Shown: piece after piece, positions 1-8,459 of the stretch
Position numbering within the stretch: the stretch's first letter is position 1
Layout: every line of letters begins with the position of its first letter
Source of the DNA: Desulfoscipio geothermicus DSM 3669
GTDB lineage: Bacteria > Bacillota > Desulfotomaculia > Desulfotomaculales > Desulfallaceae
Assembly (NCBI RefSeq): GCF_900115975.1
Contig: NZ_FOYM01000012.1
Location: 40,860-104,859, forward strand
DNA: 64,000 nt
Reading direction: 5' to 3'
Made by a program: the position numbers and the translations under genes
Notes under the pieces: generated by a model
What the model was told of the DNA's origin: nothing
Seen by the model: only the letters and a program-made list of their open reading frames with translations
The model's database searches: none

Positions 1-447
1 CAGGGCAGAGTTTATGTTGCTCGCTGGAATAACATGATTGTAGGCTATGTTACTTTTCACCTGCCGGATGTTTGCTCCCGCTGGCGCTGTCATCCGAGGG
101 TGATTGAAATGGGAGGCATTGAAGTAGCTAAAGAATGGAGGTCCTGTCATATTGGCAACGCACTTTTAAAATATATCTTTCGTGATGACTTTTGGGAAGA
201 TTATATAGTTATTGGTTTTGAATGTTTCCGCTACTGGGATTTGCAAGGCAACAATTTGACATTATGGAAATATCGAAATATGATAGATAAATTTGTTGGA
301 AAAGTGAACTTTATGCCAATGTTTACGACAATGTACGACGTATTAGAGCATCCCGCCAACGCATTGATAGTCCGCTGTGGTACTCATGTAAGCCTGGAAG
401 ATTGGGCACTTTTCAAAAAAATATCAACCCGCCTGGCAAATAATTAA
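1..447 (+). CDS. acuA: AcuA-like GNAT acetyltransferase, 5'-truncated by window edge
   Basis: The reading frame is open from the first base, so the gene starts upstream of the window; 148 residues are visible. The visible part runs from IVGYVTFHLPD through GGIEVAKEWRSCHIGNALL (acetyl-CoA-binding GNAT core) to a YWDLQGNNLTLWKYRNM segment and a HPANALIVRCG segment. Block order matches AcuA of Bacillus, a protein acetyltransferase that inactivates acetyl-CoA synthetase. About the first third is missing, judging from the usual length of about 210 residues. It converges on cysK with a 39-bp gap. The family call is from remembered motifs. Confidence 0.72.
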   Translation, partial: QGRVYVARWNNMIVGYVTFHLPDVCSRWRCHPRVIEMGGIEVAKEWRSCHIGNALLKYIFRDDFWEDYIVIGFECFRYWDLQGNNLTLWKYRNMIDKFVGKVNFMPMFTTMYDVLEHPANALIVRCGTHVSLEDWALFKKISTRLANN

Positions 448-486
448 AATAACTATACCGGCTATGTTACAGGCCACCGTTAATTT

Positions 487-1410
487 TTATTCTCCAAACA
501 CCGGAGTGCTGAGGTACCGCTCGCCGGTGTCGGGCAAAATGGCGAGCACAGTTTTACCCGCGCCCAGTTCACGCCCCACGGCAACGGCGGCGTGTACGGC
601 GGCGCCCCCGGAAATGCCGACCAGCAGGCCCTCTTCCCGGGCCAGGCGCCTGGTCATGGCAAAGGCCTCCTCATCATCCACCGCATAGGGCGAATCCACC
701 AGCGTCCGGTCCAGGTTGGCCGGTATGAATCCGTCACCAATGCCCTGAATCCCGTGCGGCCCCGGCTTTCCACCGGAAAGCACCGCTGATTTTTTAGGTT
801 CAACGGCATAAACTTTCATCCCGGGATATCTGTCTTTCAGCACCCGGGCCACGCCGGTCAAGGTGCCACCGGTACCCACGCCGGCTACAAAGGCGTGGAT
901 TTCCCCATCCACCTGCTCCAGGATTTCCCGGGCCGTTGTGCGCTCATGAAAGGCCGGATTGTCGGGGTTGGCGAACTGGTCAGGCATCCACGCCCCGGGG
1001 GTCTGCTGCACCAACTCCCGGGCCTTTTGCACCGCCCCGTCCACATCCTGCTCCGCGGGGGTCAGCACCACTTCCGCTCCGTAAGCCCGGGCCAGCTGTC
1101 TTCTCTCCCTGCTCATGGATTCGGGCATCACCACAATGACCCGGTATCCCTTGACCGCCCCCACCATGGCCAGGGCAATACCCTGGTTGCCGCTGGTAGG
1201 TTCCACTATGACAGCGCCCGGTTTGATTGTCCCCTCCCTTTCGGCGGCGGCCAGCATACCCAGCGCCGCCCGGGCCTTGGCACTGCCGCTGGGGTTGAAC
1301 ATTTCCAGCTTGGCCAGTATGGTCGCGGGGCAATCATCCGGCACTTTACTTAACTTGACCACCGGTGTGCGACCCACCAGTTCCAGGATATTGCCATATA
1401 TTTTGCTCAC
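487..1410 (-). CDS. cysK: PLP-dependent cysteine synthase (O-acetylserine sulfhydrylase)
   Basis: The protein has 307 residues, the normal size for CysK/CysM. It makes cysteine from O-acetylserine and sulfide in the cytosol. Visible motifs are NPSGSAKAR holding the PLP lysine (around residue 43), the substrate loop EPTSGNQGIALA, the phosphate loop GTGGTLTG and the C-terminal PDTGERYLST. The loop after the PLP lysine reads SAKAR where SVKDR is usual, and TSGNQ replaces TSGNT. It is transcribed away from the marR gene, whose start is 76 bp off. A cystathionine beta-synthase-like role is not excluded. Confidence 0.9.
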   Translation of the reverse strand: MSKIYGNILELVGRTPVVKLSKVPDDCPATILAKLEMFNPSGSAKARAALGMLAAAEREGTIKPGAVIVEPTSGNQGIALAMVGAVKGYRVIVVMPESMSRERRQLARAYGAEVVLTPAEQDVDGAVQKARELVQQTPGAWMPDQFANPDNPAFHERTTAREILEQVDGEIHAFVAGVGTGGTLTGVARVLKDRYPGMKVYAVEPKKSAVLSGGKPGPHGIQGIGDGFIPANLDRTLVDSPYAVDDEEAFAMTRRLAREEGLLVGISGGAAVHAAVAVGRELGAGKTVLAILPDTGERYLSTPVFGE

Positions 1411-1437
1411 GCGTCTAAAACCCCTTCCATGAAATTA

Positions 1438-1467
1438 TTGACAGATGCTTATTGGGCTATTTACAAT
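1438..1467 (+). promoter_or_regulatory. Sigma-A promoter of the marR gene
   Basis: TTGACA (1438-1443), an 18-bp spacer and TACAAT (1462-1467) lie just before the GGAGG at 1474-1478. The predicted transcript start falls very close to the ribosome binding site, so the leader is only a few bases long. Confidence 0.6.
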
Positions 1468-1486
1468 GAATATGGAGGTTGTTATT

Positions 1487-1954
1487 TTGTCCGGAGTGAA
1501 AAATAAATCTGAACCGAACGACGGTTACCTGGCCGTACGAACCATCATTGAACTAACCAAATCTTATGATATGCTGGAAGATGTGCTGGGCAGGCATTTC
1601 GCCCGCTTTGGCCTGTCCCAGCCCAAATTCAACGCCTTGATACAGTTGCGCCAGGCAGGCGAACGGGGACTGGCGCTGTCGGAACTGGGTGAACGCATGC
1701 TGGTCAGCAGGGCCAATATCACCGGCCTGATCGACCGGCTGGAAAGGGACAGCCTTGTTTTTCGGGAAGCTGACCCCCGTGACCGGCGCATATTCAGGGC
1801 CAAATTAACTACCAAGGCGACCAACCTGCTGGAAGATATTCTGCCCATTCATACCGTATTCACCCGGGAAGCCATGTCGGGCTTGAGTCCCGATGAAAAA
1901 AACTTGCTTATTGAATTATTGCAAAAATTGCGCAGGGGAATGAAAAATATTTAA
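1487..1954 (+). CDS. MarR-family transcriptional regulator
   Basis: The gene encodes 155 residues from TTG at 1487, chosen because GGAGG (1474-1478) lies 8 bp before it; the in-frame ATG at 1445 has no such site and overlaps the promoter. A winged helix is visible around residues 35-115, with LSELGERMLVSRANITGLIDRLERDSLV and the wing signature DPRDRRIFRAKLT. MarR proteins are dimeric repressors of nearby genes, often responding to small phenolic or oxidised ligands. A perfect palindrome sits 22 bp after its stop, over the promoter of the next gene, and is its likely operator. Confidence 0.88.
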   Translation: MSGVKNKSEPNDGYLAVRTIIELTKSYDMLEDVLGRHFARFGLSQPKFNALIQLRQAGERGLALSELGERMLVSRANITGLIDRLERDSLVFREADPRDRRIFRAKLTTKATNLLEDILPIHTVFTREAMSGLSPDEKNLLIELLQKLRRGMKNI

Positions 1955-1976
1955 AATGTTTTTATTTTTCCTTTTT

Positions 1977-2007
1977 GGTTAATATGTTTACTTTAAACAT
2001 ATTAACC
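1977..2007. promoter_or_regulatory. Perfect 14-bp inverted repeat, probable MarR operator
   Basis: GGTTAATATGTTTA (1977-1990), spacer CTT, then its exact reverse complement (1994-2007). It overlaps where the -35 element would be for a TATAAT at 2011-2016. Such long AT-rich palindromes over a promoter fit a MarR dimer, and the marR gene ends only 22 bp upstream. It has no U-tract, so it is not a terminator. Confidence 0.65.
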
Positions 2008-2010
2008 CAT

Positions 2011-2016
2011 TATAAT
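2011..2016 (+). promoter_or_regulatory. TATAAT -10 element of the zinc-ribbon gene
   Basis: A consensus -10 box follows the palindrome directly. The -35 region (about 1987-1993) is poor and lies inside the palindrome, so binding there would block RNA polymerase. Confidence 0.5.
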
Positions 2017-2040
2017 TTATACAGGAGGTGCGTGTCACTC

Positions 2041-2427
2041 ATGATCTGCGAAAGATGCGGCTGTGCAATTGAAGAAGGCGAAAACTTCGAGTGGTATGGC
2101 AAGCAGCTTTGTGAAGACTGCTACATCGGAGCCCTGCAGCCCCCCAGACCCTGCGACCCCGCTGCCGTTTCCAGCGCCAAGGCCACCCGCAGCCAGCTCG
2201 GCCAGCGGGGCACCGATGGATTGACCCCGCTGCAAAAACAAATTTATGCCCTGATTAAGGAAAAAGGTAAAATTACCCGCGAGGAACTGGCCCGGTCTTT
2301 TGAACTGCCCCCCTGGGAACTGGAAAAACAGTTTGCCGTTTTGCGGCATTGTGAACTGGTTAAAGGTTTTAAGGAAGGCCAAACGGTTTACCTGACCCTC
2401 ATGTCAACCGAAGACGCAGCAAATTAA
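2041..2427 (+). CDS. Zinc-ribbon plus winged-helix protein of unknown role
   Basis: The protein has 128 residues from ATG 2041. A GTG at 2032 is closer to the AGGAGG at 2023-2028 (3 bp away) and could also be used. The N-terminus has two Cys pairs (CERC at residues 3-6 and CEDC near 25), a small zinc-binding ribbon. The C-terminal half (about residues 65-125) reads as a winged helix, with TPLQKQIYALIKEKGKITRE and a later wing. I do not recognise the family. It is probably a small DNA-binding regulator controlled by the upstream palindrome. The last codons overlap coaBC by 4 bp. Confidence 0.7.
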   Translation: MICERCGCAIEEGENFEWYGKQLCEDCYIGALQPPRPCDPAAVSSAKATRSQLGQRGTDGLTPLQKQIYALIKEKGKITREELARSFELPPWELEKQFAVLRHCELVKGFKEGQTVYLTLMSTEDAAN

Positions 2428-2440
2428 TCTGCTGCGTCTT
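2411..2440. terminator. Bidirectional hairpin shared by two convergent genes
   Basis: AAGACGCAGCA (2411-2421) and TGCTGCGTCTT (2430-2440) pair perfectly over 11 bp around an 8-nt loop. Both stop codons lie in the loop. The hairpin is coding on both strands, so the two proteins end in almost the same tail, DAAN and DAAD. Confidence 0.6.
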
Positions 2441-3644
2441 TGGGCACTGTTTTTCTGAGTTTTACAATCTCATCCCAAATCCGGTCGCTTAGTTCCAGCT
2501 TGTCCATCATTGGCAGTGACTTTATCCTGCCGTCGGGAAAAAGCAGTTTGGCAATGTTGGTATCGGAGCCGAACCCGGCCCCGGACATGGTTACGTCATT
2601 GGCCACCAGCATATCCAGATTTTTGTTGATTAATTTTTCCCGGGCGTTGTTAATTAAATCTTCTGTTTCCGCCGCAAAGCCCACCAGCAACTGGTGTTGT
2701 TTTTGTCTACCCAGTTCCAATAGAATATCCGGGTTTTTCTCCAACTCCACCACCAGCCCGGCTTCCTTTTTTTTGATCTTGTGATCGGCCACCACCCGGG
2801 GGCGGTAATCCGCAACCGCCGCCGCTTTCACAACCACGTCCACCCGGGGATAAAGCTCTGTCACGGCCCGGTGCATTTGTGCCGCCGTTTCCACATTGAT
2901 TAATTTTACACCCGCCGGCGGTTCAAGCCTGGTCGGGGCGGAAACCAGGCAAACCCCGGCTCCCCTGTTTGCAGCAGTTTCCGCCAGCGCATATCCCATT
3001 TTGCCGGAACTACGGTTGCTGATATACCTCACCGGATCAATGGGCTCCCGGGTTCCCCCGGCGGTTACCAGTACCCTCACGCCTTTTAAATCACCGTCCG
3101 GCGGGTCCAGTACCTGTTTTATCTGATCCAGAATGACCGCCACGTCGGCCAGCCGCCCGGGGCCGGTATCGCCGCAGGCCTGGCGACCGATACCGGGCTC
3201 CACCATTATGAATCCCATCCGGCGCAGGCGGCGCAGGTTTTCCTGCACCGCCTGGTTCCGGTACATGTACACGTTCATGGCCGGGCAAACCAGCACCGGG
3301 CAAACCATGGCCAGCACCGCGGTAGTCAGCAGGTCGTCGGCCAGCCCGCAGGCCAGTTTGGCCACCACATTTGCGGTGGCGGGAACAATCACGGCCATGT
3401 CGGCGCGGCGGGCCAATTCCAGGTGCGGGTAGCGCCATCCCGGCGGCGTTTCGAAAATATCAACGTGAACCCGGTTCCCGGATATGGCCTCAAAGGTAAG
3501 CGGTTTGACAAATTCTCGGGCGCCGGCGGTCATTATCACATGTACCTCGGCCCCGGCTTTTACCAGGTTGCTTACCAGATCCAGGGCCCGGTAAGCGGCA
3601 ATGCCGCCGGATACCCCGATAACAAAATTTTTGCCCGCAAGCAT
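2424..3644 (-). CDS. coaBC: Bifunctional phosphopantothenoylcysteine synthetase/decarboxylase
   Basis: 406 residues, the normal CoaBC length. The N-terminal CoaC flavoprotein half has GVSGGIAAYRALDL, the active-site histidine in YPHLELARRAD, the substrate clamp PATANVVAKLACGLADDLL and CPAMNVYMY. The CoaB half starts near residue 190 with VLVTAGGTREPIDPVRYISNRSSG and AAAVADYRP. It carries out two steps from 4'-phosphopantothenate to 4'-phosphopantetheine in coenzyme A synthesis. It is the last gene of the yicC-remA-gmk-rpoZ-coaBC run, a gene order common in Firmicutes. Confidence 0.97.
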   Translation of the reverse strand: MLAGKNFVIGVSGGIAAYRALDLVSNLVKAGAEVHVIMTAGAREFVKPLTFEAISGNRVHVDIFETPPGWRYPHLELARRADMAVIVPATANVVAKLACGLADDLLTTAVLAMVCPVLVCPAMNVYMYRNQAVQENLRRLRRMGFIMVEPGIGRQACGDTGPGRLADVAVILDQIKQVLDPPDGDLKGVRVLVTAGGTREPIDPVRYISNRSSGKMGYALAETAANRGAGVCLVSAPTRLEPPAGVKLINVETAAQMHRAVTELYPRVDVVVKAAAVADYRPRVVADHKIKKKEAGLVVELEKNPDILLELGRQKQHQLLVGFAAETEDLINNAREKLINKNLDMLVANDVTMSGAGFGSDTNIAKLLFPDGRIKSLPMMDKLELSDRIWDEIVKLRKTVPKDAAD

Positions 3645-3656
3645 AGAGAACCCCCG

Positions 3657-3881
3657 TTATTTAATCCCTTGTTTGGTCCTGCGATACTTTATCTTACCCT
3701 GCACCACTTCATATAAAGCGGCAGAAACAGGCTTACCAACCGTTCCCGGTTTTTCTTCCGAGTCTTGATGCAGCGCCACTTCCGTGAGCCGGCGCGCTCG
3801 CTTTGCCGATACCACCACCAGGGTGTACCGGCTATCCACCCTGTCCATCAGTTCGTCCAGAGAAGGTTTGTTCATAGCCAT
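3657..3881 (-). CDS. rpoZ: RNA polymerase omega subunit
   Basis: 74 residues from ATG 3881; the frame stays open to a TTG two codons further up, but a G-rich Shine-Dalgarno fits the ATG better. The sequence MNKPSLDELMDRVDSRYTLV followed by VSAKRARRL is the omega N-terminal signature. Omega binds beta-prime and assists its assembly. The gene lies 12 bp before coaBC and 38 bp after gmk on the same strand. Confidence 0.93.
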   Translation of the reverse strand: MAMNKPSLDELMDRVDSRYTLVVVSAKRARRLTEVALHQDSEEKPGTVGKPVSAALYEVVQGKIKYRRTKQGIK

Positions 3882-3919
3882 CCCCAATCCCCCCAGTCAA
3901 CATAGTGTGTATTATAATT

Positions 3920-4534
3920 TTATGCATTACGGTAGCGTTGCAAAAGCATTTCCACGTCTAACAAAGCAGGACGGCATCTTTCCGCTGTGATGATGGTGCA
4001 TACCTTCCGGATCGCGCTTTCCAGGTCATCGTTAATCACCAGGTAATCATATTTGCTTACTTCATTGATCTCCTTCTCCGCCCACCGGAGACGCCGTTCA
4101 ATCTCCTCCGCGCTGTCCGTGCCCCTGTTTCTCAGCCGTCTTTCCAGTTCGGCCCGGGTCGGCGGTATTAAAAAAATCAGTACGCAACCGGGAAACTTGC
4201 TTTTTACCTGGAGGGCGCCCTGTACGTCAATTTCCAGTATCACATCCTTGCCGGCATTTAAGGCCTCAATCACCGGCTCCCCGGGCGTGCCGTAATAATA
4301 CCCGTATACGTCAGCCCATTCCAAAAGCTGCCCCCCCGCAATCATCTTTTCAAATTGCTCCCGGCTCAAAAAGTAATAGTTGATTCCGTCCTTTTCCCCG
4401 CTGCGGGGTTTTCTGGTGGTCGCCGAAATGGAAATATGCAGACCGGACATCGCCCGGCACAGGCCCTGGCAGACAGTCCCCTTGCCCGAACCGGACGGCC
4501 CGGAAATAACTATTAAATTCCCCCTGGTTTTCAT
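3920..4534 (-). CDS. gmk: Guanylate kinase
   Basis: 204 residues, the standard length. The P-loop is GPSGSGKGT at residues 11-19; the GMP-binding part shows SATTRKPRSGEKDGINYYF, and the lid region RLRNRGTDSAEEIERRL. It phosphorylates GMP to GDP with ATP. It sits 15 bp after the RemA gene, in the conserved yicC-remA-gmk-rpoZ-coaBC operon. Confidence 0.97.
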   Translation of the reverse strand: MKTRGNLIVISGPSGSGKGTVCQGLCRAMSGLHISISATTRKPRSGEKDGINYYFLSREQFEKMIAGGQLLEWADVYGYYYGTPGEPVIEALNAGKDVILEIDVQGALQVKSKFPGCVLIFLIPPTRAELERRLRNRGTDSAEEIERRLRWAEKEINEVSKYDYLVINDDLESAIRKVCTIITAERCRPALLDVEMLLQRYRNA

Positions 4535-4549
4535 GCCCGCGGTACCCCG

Positions 4550-4819
4550 TCAATCTTCTTCATTCGCTGCGGAACTATCCTTGTTGACCAGACGGTGCGC
4601 TACTGTTTCCGGCTGTACCGCCGACAAAATTACGTGATCGCTGTCAGTAATGATCACCGCCCGGGTACGCCTGCCGTAAGTGGCGTCCACCAGCATCCCC
4701 CTGTCCCTGGCTTCTGTAATTATTCTTTTAATTGGCGCCGATTCGGGGCTGACGATAGCTACGATACGGTTGGCGGAAACGATATTGCCAAAGCCGATAT
4801 TTATCAATTTGATATCCAT
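4550..4819 (-). CDS. remA: RemA/DUF370 family DNA-binding regulator
   Basis: 89 residues, the size of RemA of Bacillus subtilis. It begins [19 protein letters not shown], the family signature, followed by a basic [15 protein letters not shown] segment. In Bacillus, RemA activates matrix and osmoprotection genes; in Clostridia it is mostly known by its position between yicC and gmk, as here. Role in this organism is unknown. Confidence 0.9.
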   Translation of the reverse strand: MDIKLINIGFGNIVSANRIVAIVSPESAPIKRIITEARDRGMLVDATYGRRTRAVIITDSDHVILSAVQPETVAHRLVNKDSSAANEED

Positions 4820-4837
4820 TTCCAGATCCTCCTCATT

Positions 4838-5716
4838 TTATTCAATATTTTGCACCTGTTCCCTTATTTTTTCCAATTCACTTTTAACCTCAACAACCGT
4901 ACGGCTGATGGCCAGGTCCGACGATTTTGAAGCAATGGTATTGATTTCGCGGTTCATCTCCTGCAAAAGAAAATCCAACTTCCTGCCCACCGGCGCCTCA
5001 ATTCCCAGACAACCGGCCAGTTGCTCCAGGTGGCTTTTCAGCCTGGTAACCTCTTCCGCAATGTTCGAACGTTCCGCGAAAATAACCACCTCGGTATCCA
5101 GCCGGGCCGGGTCCATGGCACCGGAGTCCAGCAACTCTTTAAGCCGCTGGCGCAGCCTGTCACGGTATTCCTCAACCACCACCGGGGAACGCTGTTCAAT
5201 CTCTTTAACATGTGCGGTAATGCGGGCGGCCCTTTCACTAATGTCGGCGGCCAATTGCCGCCCCTCCCTGACGCGCATGGCCATCAAACCGTCCAGAGCC
5301 GCCTGCAGGGCGGCTTCCAAGGCCGGCCACCATTGCTGGGCGTCTTCACCCGCTTCTTCCAGGCTGAAAACACCGGATAAATGCATCAATTCGGAGATGG
5401 TAATTTCCCCGCTCACCCCCAGCCGGGCCTGCAATTCCCTGCACGTTTGCAAATAAGAGGCCGCCAGCGTTTCATCCACTTTAACCGTTACCCTGCCGGG
5501 ACCGCACAATTCCATATTTATATACACGTCCACCCTGCCTCGGGCAACTTTTTGCTGGATCACCCGCTTAATGCGATCTTCCAGTACATTCAGCGACCGG
5601 GGCATGCGCAGCACTATTTCACAATAACGGTGATTAACTGATTTCATTTCTATGCCGACTTTTAGTATATCGTTTTCTATCTCTCCGCGGCCGAACCCGG
5701 TCATGCTTTTGATCAA
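4838..5716 (-). CDS. yicC: YicC family protein (endoribonuclease family)
   Basis: 292 residues, usual for YicC. It starts MIKSMTGFGRGE and has SVNHRYCEIVLRMPRSL; the C-terminal DUF1732 part shows GRKLDFLLQEMNREINTI followed by KSSD, all hallmark segments. Escherichia coli YicC is an RNase linked to small-RNA turnover. It is the first gene of the operon running down to coaBC. Confidence 0.93.
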   Translation of the reverse strand: MIKSMTGFGRGEIENDILKVGIEMKSVNHRYCEIVLRMPRSLNVLEDRIKRVIQQKVARGRVDVYINMELCGPGRVTVKVDETLAASYLQTCRELQARLGVSGEITISELMHLSGVFSLEEAGEDAQQWWPALEAALQAALDGLMAMRVREGRQLAADISERAARITAHVKEIEQRSPVVVEEYRDRLRQRLKELLDSGAMDPARLDTEVVIFAERSNIAEEVTRLKSHLEQLAGCLGIEAPVGRKLDFLLQEMNREINTIASKSSDLAISRTVVEVKSELEKIREQVQNIE

Positions 5717-5856
5717 TATCCCACCACCCAGCTTTAATTAATAGTACATATAGTATTGACACTGTTACTAAAATTATTTTTTCTACCTAAAAAATGAAAT
5801 TCCTTTTAATAAAAAGAAAAGCTGGGCTATTCTTTGCAATCTATATTTAAAAATAT

Positions 5857-5884
5857 AAAAACCGGCCTCATCAAGACCGGTTTT
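5857..5884 (-). terminator. Rho-independent terminator after the aminotransferase gene
   Basis: On the minus strand AAAACCGGTCT pairs with AGGCCGGTTTT around a short loop, followed by TATATTTTT. It lies 73 bp after the stop at 5957 and separates the aminotransferase genes from yicC. Confidence 0.7.
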
Positions 5885-5895
5885 AATTTGAATCG

Positions 5896-5952
5896 AAAAA
5901 AAGGGACAGGCACCTTTTTCAAAATGCGAAAAAGGAGCCAGTCCCTTTTTTT
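5896..5952. repeat. REP-like palindromic repeat, copy 1
   Basis: An AAAAAAGGGACAGGCACC half and a GGAGCCAGTCCCTTTTTT half flank a TTTTTCAAAATGCGAAAAA centre. The two halves form an imperfect hairpin. The same element recurs near 9.42-9.70, 21.73 and 49.46 kb, always between genes. Confidence 0.8.
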
Positions 5953-5956
5953 CTTT

Positions 5957-7150
5957 TTAGCTCAGCTGCTGCAGTACTTTTTCAATGCGATCCAATCCCT
6001 CGCGGATATTATCCATGGAAGTGGCGTAGGACAGGCGGAAACAGGTGTCGTCCCCGAAAGCTATGCCGGGCACAATGGCCACGTGCGCCTTTTCCAGGAG
6101 CACTTTGGCCAGGTCGGAGGCGCTGTCTATTTTTACCCCTTCATAACTTTTACCCAGCAGCGGCTTAATTTCCGGGAATACGTAAAATGCGCCGCCCGGG
6201 CGGTTGCAATTGACCCCCGGCATGGCGTTCAGTCTTTCCACCATATAATCCCGCCGCTTGACAAATTCGGCCACCATTTGCCGCACCGGTTCCTGGGTGC
6301 CTTCCAGCGCCTCCACACTGGCCGCCTGGGCGATGGAGGTGGGGTTGGAGGTGGAATGGCTCTGCAGGTCGGCCATGGCCTTGGCCACCGGCGCCGGCGC
6401 GGCGGCGTATCCGATGCGCCAGCCCGTCATGGCGTAAGACTTGGAGACCCCGTTGATCACCACGGTCAGTTCCTTTAAGCCGGGGCTTAAAGCGGCTATG
6501 CTCACGTGCTCCAGCCCGTCATAAATTAATTTTTCATATATTTCATCGGAAATAACGGCAATTTTGTTTTGCTCCAAGATTTCTCCCAGGGCCACCAGTT
6601 CGTCCCCGGTATACACAGCCCCCGTGGGGTTGCTGGGGCTGTTTAATACTATCAGCCGGGTATTGGGCGTAATGGCCCTTCGCAGTTCATCCGGGGTCAG
6701 CTTGAAGTTGTTTTCCACCCGGGTGGATACGATAACCGGTCTGGCACCGGTAAGTTTGATTTGCTCCAGGTAACTGACCCAGTAAGGGGCGGGCAGAATA
6801 ACCTCGTCGCCCTCCTGGCACAGCACCTGAAAGGCGTTATATAACGAGTGTTTGGCGCCGGCGGATACCACAATTTGTCCGGGCTCATAGTCCAGCCCGT
6901 TGTCCTCGGCCAGTTTTTTGACAATGGCCCGGCGCAGGGGTTCGATGCCGGCCACCGGGGTATATCTGGTCATATCGTTTTCAATGGCCTTGACCCCGGC
7001 CTGTTTGATGTTCTCCGGGGTGCCGAAGTCGGGCTCCCCGGCTCCGAAGTTGATGACCTTGATGCCCTCGGCAATCATTTTTTTAGCCTGGGCGTCAATG
7101 GACAGGGTTGGCGACGGGCTGATATTTTTTGCTCTTTCAGCTAATTTCAT
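5957..7150 (-). CDS. Class I PLP aminotransferase, aspartate aminotransferase type
   Basis: 397 residues. Fold-type I signatures are visible: INFGAGEPDFGTPENI near residue 33, NSPSNPTGAVYT, the Schiff-base lysine in GVSKSYAMTGWRIGYAA (around 235) and FRLSYATS near the end, holding the carboxylate-binding Arg. This matches the aspartate/prephenate aminotransferase branch common in Gram-positives. Substrate cannot be fixed from sequence. It lies downstream of dapL, so aspartate-family or aromatic metabolism is likely. Confidence 0.88.
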   Translation of the reverse strand: MKLAERAKNISPSPTLSIDAQAKKMIAEGIKVINFGAGEPDFGTPENIKQAGVKAIENDMTRYTPVAGIEPLRRAIVKKLAEDNGLDYEPGQIVVSAGAKHSLYNAFQVLCQEGDEVILPAPYWVSYLEQIKLTGARPVIVSTRVENNFKLTPDELRRAITPNTRLIVLNSPSNPTGAVYTGDELVALGEILEQNKIAVISDEIYEKLIYDGLEHVSIAALSPGLKELTVVINGVSKSYAMTGWRIGYAAAPAPVAKAMADLQSHSTSNPTSIAQAASVEALEGTQEPVRQMVAEFVKRRDYMVERLNAMPGVNCNRPGGAFYVFPEIKPLLGKSYEGVKIDSASDLAKVLLEKAHVAIVPGIAFGDDTCFRLSYATSMDNIREGLDRIEKVLQQLS

Positions 7151-7183
7151 TTAGTTTATCCTCCTGTAATATAAACACAATGG

Positions 7184-8368
7184 TTAAAACTTCACGGTAC
7201 CGATGTTTTTCTTCATGCGGTCGAGGGCTTCCATCATACGGTCTTTTTCCACTGTGAGGGCGATGCGGAAGAAGCCTTCGCCGTTTTCACCGTATCCGTT
7301 GCCCGGGGTGATGATTACCCCGCACTTATCCAGCACCATTTCGGCGAATGAGGCCGAAGTATACCCGGCGGGTACCGGAGCCCATACGTAAAAGGTGGCC
7401 TTGGGCTTCTCCAGCTGCCAGCCCATGCTGTTAAGCGCATCCACCAGGATATCCCGCCGCTCCCGGTAAACCTTTTGCATCCGCTCCACGGAATCCTGGG
7501 GCCCGGTCAGGCCCTTCATGGCCGCATATTGAATGGCCTGGAACTGGCCGGAATCAATGTTTGATTTCAAGCGCCCCAGGGCGTCCACCACACCGGGGTG
7601 GCCGGCAGCCCAGCCGATGCGCCAGCCGGTCATATTGTATGTTTTGGACACAGAAAGAAACTCTATACCCACGTCCTTGGCTCCGGGGAATTGCAGGAAA
7701 CTGGGCGGCTTGTAGCCGTCAAAAGCCATATCGCAGTAGGCCGCGTCGTGGCAAACCAGGATGTTATACTCTTTGGCAAAGTCAATGACGGCCAGGTAAA
7801 ACTCCTCACCGGCCACTGCCCCGGTGGGGTTGTTGGGATAATTGATAAACATCATTTTCGCCTTGCGGGCCACTTCAGCTGGAATGGCGTTTAAATCAGG
7901 CAGAAACTTGTTTTCCGCCGTCAGGGGCATGTAATAGGGTTCCGCCCCGGCCAGGATGGCGCCGCCGGAATACACGGGATAACCCGGGTCGGGCACCAGT
8001 ACGGTGTCGCCGGGGTTGAGATAGCACCAGGAAATGTGAGCAATACCCTCTTTGGAACCTATCAGGGAAACCACTTCCGTGGCGGGGTCGAGTTCAACGC
8101 CGGACCGCTTCCGGTACCAGTCGGCCACGGCCTGCCGGAAGGACAGCATGCCCACCGATGAGGGATACTGGTGATTGACAGGAACTGCCGCCTGTTTTTG
8201 TAATTCCTCAATTATATGTTCCGGGGTGGGCATATCGGGGTCGCCGATACCCAGGCTGATGATATCCACTCCGGCCGCTTTTTTTTCGGCTACCAGTTTT
8301 TCAATCCGCGCAAAAAGATAAGGTGGTAAGTTTTTGATTCTTTGGGCTTGTTCAAACTGCAAAGTCAA
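7184..8368 (-). CDS. dapL: LL-diaminopimelate aminotransferase
   Basis: 394 residues from a TTG start at 8368, chosen because AGGAGG ends 9 bp before it. Motifs include [41 protein letters not shown] and the PLP lysine in [18 protein letters not shown]. DapL converts tetrahydrodipicolinate directly to LL-diaminopimelate, bypassing the acyl intermediates of the lysine and peptidoglycan pathway. dapF, the next pathway enzyme, is just upstream on the same strand, which supports the call. Confidence 0.9.
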   Translation of the reverse strand: MTLQFEQAQRIKNLPPYLFARIEKLVAEKKAAGVDIISLGIGDPDMPTPEHIIEELQKQAAVPVNHQYPSSVGMLSFRQAVADWYRKRSGVELDPATEVVSLIGSKEGIAHISWCYLNPGDTVLVPDPGYPVYSGGAILAGAEPYYMPLTAENKFLPDLNAIPAEVARKAKMMFINYPNNPTGAVAGEEFYLAVIDFAKEYNILVCHDAAYCDMAFDGYKPPSFLQFPGAKDVGIEFLSVSKTYNMTGWRIGWAAGHPGVVDALGRLKSNIDSGQFQAIQYAAMKGLTGPQDSVERMQKVYRERRDILVDALNSMGWQLEKPKATFYVWAPVPAGYTSASFAEMVLDKCGVIITPGNGYGENGEGFFRIALTVEKDRMMEALDRMKKNIGTVKF

Positions 8369-8459
8369 CAGAAAAAACCTCCTAATACTTTTGTTTGAGC
8401 TGCTTGATGCATCTTATTGCGAGGTTCGGTTACCCCCGCCGGTCGCTACATGTGGAAGT

